Source: DASXBA01 sp036406475 (GTDB taxonomy: Bacteria > Actinomycetota > Thermoleophilia > Solirubrobacterales > Thermoleophilaceae). Taken from it: a stretch of DNA of 17,642 nt. Below, in pieces: positions 16,018-17,642 of the stretch. The DNA lies in NCBI GenBank assembly GCA_036406475.1, contig DASXBA010000021.1:1-17642 (forward strand), given 5' to 3'. Each line of letters opens with the position of its first letter. The first letter of the stretch is position 1. Both the position numbers and the translations under genes were made by a program. Below the pieces are notes generated by a model. That model did not search any database and was not told the origin of the DNA. It saw nothing but the letters and a program-made list of their open reading frames with translations.

Positions 16018-17331
16018 ATGAGTGGAAGCGTCTCATCCGCAGTGGCAGAGGCCTTTGACGAGCGGATCGCGTCGCGTGAAGCGAAGCTCGGCATCGTCGG
16101 CTTGGGATACGCGGGGCTTCCTCTGGCGATGCTGTTCGCCGAGGTGGGCTTCGAGGTCACCGGTATCGACCTCAACCAGGCCCGCGTCGACGCGATAGGC
16201 AGGAGCGAGTCCTACCTGGTGGACGTCCCCGCCGAGCGCTATGCGGGCGTCGACGGCCGGCTGAGCGCGACCACCGACTACTCGAAGGTCAAGGAGCTCG
16301 ACGCGCTCACCATCTGTGTCCCGACGCCGCTTTCCAAGACCCGCACGCCCGACATCTCCTTCATCGTGTCGGCGGCCGAGTCCGTGGCCAGCCAGCTGCG
16401 CGAAGGCCAGCTGATCGTGCTGCAGTCCACTACCTACCCGGGCACCACCGAGGAGATCGTCCTCCCGATCCTGGAGCAGTCGGGAGCGAAGGTGGGCGAG
16501 GACTTCTTCCTCGGCTACGCCCCCGAGCGCGTGGATCCGGGGAATCCCAACTGGAGTGTGCGCAACACGCCGAAGCTGGTGGCGGGCGTGACCGACGAGT
16601 GCCTGCGCCGCACCCAGGCCCTGTACAACCAGATCGTCGACACCGTCGTGCCGGTCTCGAGCCCGGCCGTGGCCGAGACGGCCAAGCTGCACGAGAACAC
16701 CTTCCGGGCGGTGAACATCGCGCTGGCGAACGAGCTCGCCCTCATGTGCGACCGGCTCGAGATCCCCGTGTGGGAGGTCATCGACGCCGCGAAGACCAAG
16801 CCGTTCGCGTTCCTCGCGCACTACCCCGGCCCTGGGCTGGGCGGGGACTGCATCCCGGTCGTCCCCCACTTCCTGTCCTGGCGCCTGCGCGAGTACGGCT
16901 ACTCGGCGCAGCTGATCGACGCGGCGCACGAGGTGAACGCCCACATGCCGGTTTACGTGGTGCAGAAGATCTCCGAGGCGCTGAACGACGTGGGCAAGCC
17001 GATCAAGGGGTCGCGCCTCCTGCTGCTCGGGATGGCCTACAAGAGCGACGTTCACGACACCCGCGAGTCGCCCAGCCTCGAGGTGATGCGCCAGCTCCTC
17101 GCGCGGGACGGTGAGGTTCGCTACTGCGACCCGTGGGTCCCGAAGGTCGAGCTCGAGGACGTCCAGCACGAGACGGTGCCGTGGGGCGCCGAGGCGGTCT
17201 CATGGGCGGACTGCGTCGTGCTGCTCACGCCTCATTCCGAATTCGCCGACCCGGCCGTGTGGGATGAGGCCAAGCTCGTCGTCGACACCCGCAACGCGGC
17301 TCCGCCGGGCCCGAACGTCCACTCGATCTAG
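16018..17331 (+). CDS. UDP-sugar 6-dehydrogenase (UDP-GlcNAc/ManNAc type)
   Basis: 437 residues of the UDP-glucose/GDP-mannose dehydrogenase family, which oxidise C6 of a UDP sugar to the uronic acid with two NAD. The NAD-binding KLGIVGLGYAGLPLA is at 23-37. CVPTPLSKTRTPD (100-112) and STTYPGTTEE (137-146) are typical of the UDP-GlcNAc (WbpA) and UDP-ManNAc (WecC) branch. The catalytic Lys223 is in ETAKLHENTFRAVNIALANE, and the catalytic Cys278 in PGPGLGGDCIPVVPHFL. Asp precedes this Cys instead of the usual His, and Val282 stands where many relatives have Asp. Substrate choice between GlcNAc and ManNAc cannot be settled. The ATG at 16018 is followed by a 22-residue N-terminal extension before the Rossmann fold. 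The next gene overlaps its stop by one base. Confidence 0.94.
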   Translation: MSGSVSSAVAEAFDERIASREAKLGIVGLGYAGLPLAMLFAEVGFEVTGIDLNQARVDAIGRSESYLVDVPAERYAGVDGRLSATTDYSKVKELDALTICVPTPLSKTRTPDISFIVSAAESVASQLREGQLIVLQSTTYPGTTEEIVLPILEQSGAKVGEDFFLGYAPERVDPGNPNWSVRNTPKLVAGVTDECLRRTQALYNQIVDTVVPVSSPAVAETAKLHENTFRAVNIALANELALMCDRLEIPVWEVIDAAKTKPFAFLAHYPGPGLGGDCIPVVPHFLSWRLREYGYSAQLIDAAHEVNAHMPVYVVQKISEALNDVGKPIKGSRLLLLGMAYKSDVHDTRESPSLEVMRQLLARDGEVRYCDPWVPKVELEDVQHETVPWGAEAVSWADCVVLLTPHSEFADPAVWDEAKLVVDTRNAAPPGPNVHSI

Positions 17332-17642
17332 TGATCCTCATCCTGGGCGCGGGCTACGTGGGCGCCGCGCTGGGGGCACTGGCCCTCGACGAGGGCCACG
17401 AAGTGACGCTCGCGGACAACTGGTACGCCACCGGGCGCGACCAGCTCGACGAGCTCGAGTCGCGCGGCGCGCGGGTAGAGACGGCCGACATCCGCGAGCC
17501 GGCGGACCTCGCACCGCTGTTTGATCCGAAGCCCGAGCGTGTCTACCTGCTGGCGGCCCAGGCGAGCCGGCCGCTCTCGGAGAGCGAGCCCGACTACACC
17601 GAGGCGACCAACCTGAGCGGCGCGCGCCGAGTGGCCGAGGCC
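17331..17642 (+). CDS. NAD-dependent epimerase/dehydratase, partial (N-terminal 104 residues)
   Basis: The open frame runs from the GTG at 17331 to the end of the window without a stop codon. The N-terminus ILILGAGYVGAALGALAL carries the GxGxxG dinucleotide-binding turn of extended short-chain dehydrogenases. VTLADNWY follows as the second strand, then a predicted DIREPADL segment, and YLLAAQASRPLSESEPDYTE, the position where sugar epimerases show HLAAQ. The catalytic YxxxK lies beyond the window. Likely a nucleotide-sugar epimerase or dehydratase working with the dehydrogenase in front of it; the start overlaps that gene's stop codon (TAGTG), so translation is coupled. Confidence 0.85.
   Translation, partial: MILILGAGYVGAALGALALDEGHEVTLADNWYATGRDQLDELESRGARVETADIREPADLAPLFDPKPERVYLLAAQASRPLSESEPDYTEATNLSGARRVAEA

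Noticed and set aside
14208..16058. 616- and 561-codon frames over the transferase gene on both strands
   Set aside because: They overlap the transferase, which has family motifs; their translations are low-complexity Arg/Asp-rich.

Overview
The window is 17.6 kb of GC-rich bacterial chromosome. Codons end mostly in G/C, GTG and TTG starts are common, and genes are tightly packed with several 1-4 base overlaps. An actinobacterial-type SOS box and an Rv2578c-type radical SAM protein point to a high-GC actinobacterium. A soil lineage such as Thermoleophilia/Solirubrobacterales is my guess; nothing in the window proves it. No rRNA, tRNA, CRISPR array, insertion sequence or prophage gene was seen.

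Left part (1-8042, minus strand, so transcribed right to left): a complete F1Fo ATP synthase operon in the classical order atpI-like, atpB (a), atpE (c), atpF (b), atpH (delta), atpA (alpha), atpG (gamma), atpD (beta), atpC (epsilon). A class I SAM-dependent methyltransferase frame follows directly. The catalytic residues of the rotor, stator and head are intact. Unusual points are long acidic low-complexity tails or inserts on alpha, beta and gamma. There is also a 7-base tandem repeat (TAGCGAC in the sense direction) that abuts the start codons of atpG and atpC where a ribosome-binding site would be expected. In front of atpC it also forms a 19-bp hairpin.

Middle (8310-11630, minus strand): two adjacent paralogous membrane proteins with GGDEF plus HD-GYP domains, predicted to make and degrade cyclic di-GMP. 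The upstream copy has altered HD-GYP motifs.

Right centre (11760-13209, plus strand): a YjbQ/UPF0047 protein, then an SPL-like radical SAM protein of the Rv2578c family. A near-perfect LexA operator lies just before the radical SAM gene, and the protein ends in a peptide resembling the beta-sliding-clamp binding motif. Together these suggest a DNA-damage-induced, clamp-tethered repair enzyme, the most interesting lead in the window. A strong palindrome follows its stop codon and shares its arm sequence with the palindrome at the left edge of the window.

Right end (13304-17642): genes for envelope glycans. They are a DUF354 glycosyltransferase-like protein with a coupled SRPBCC protein, a convergent WecA/TagO-type polyprenyl-phosphate sugar-1-phosphate transferase, a UDP-sugar 6-dehydrogenase, and the start of an NAD-dependent epimerase/dehydratase cut by the window edge. 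The likely division of labour is nucleotide-sugar synthesis (dehydrogenase, epimerase) and loading of the lipid carrier (transferase).
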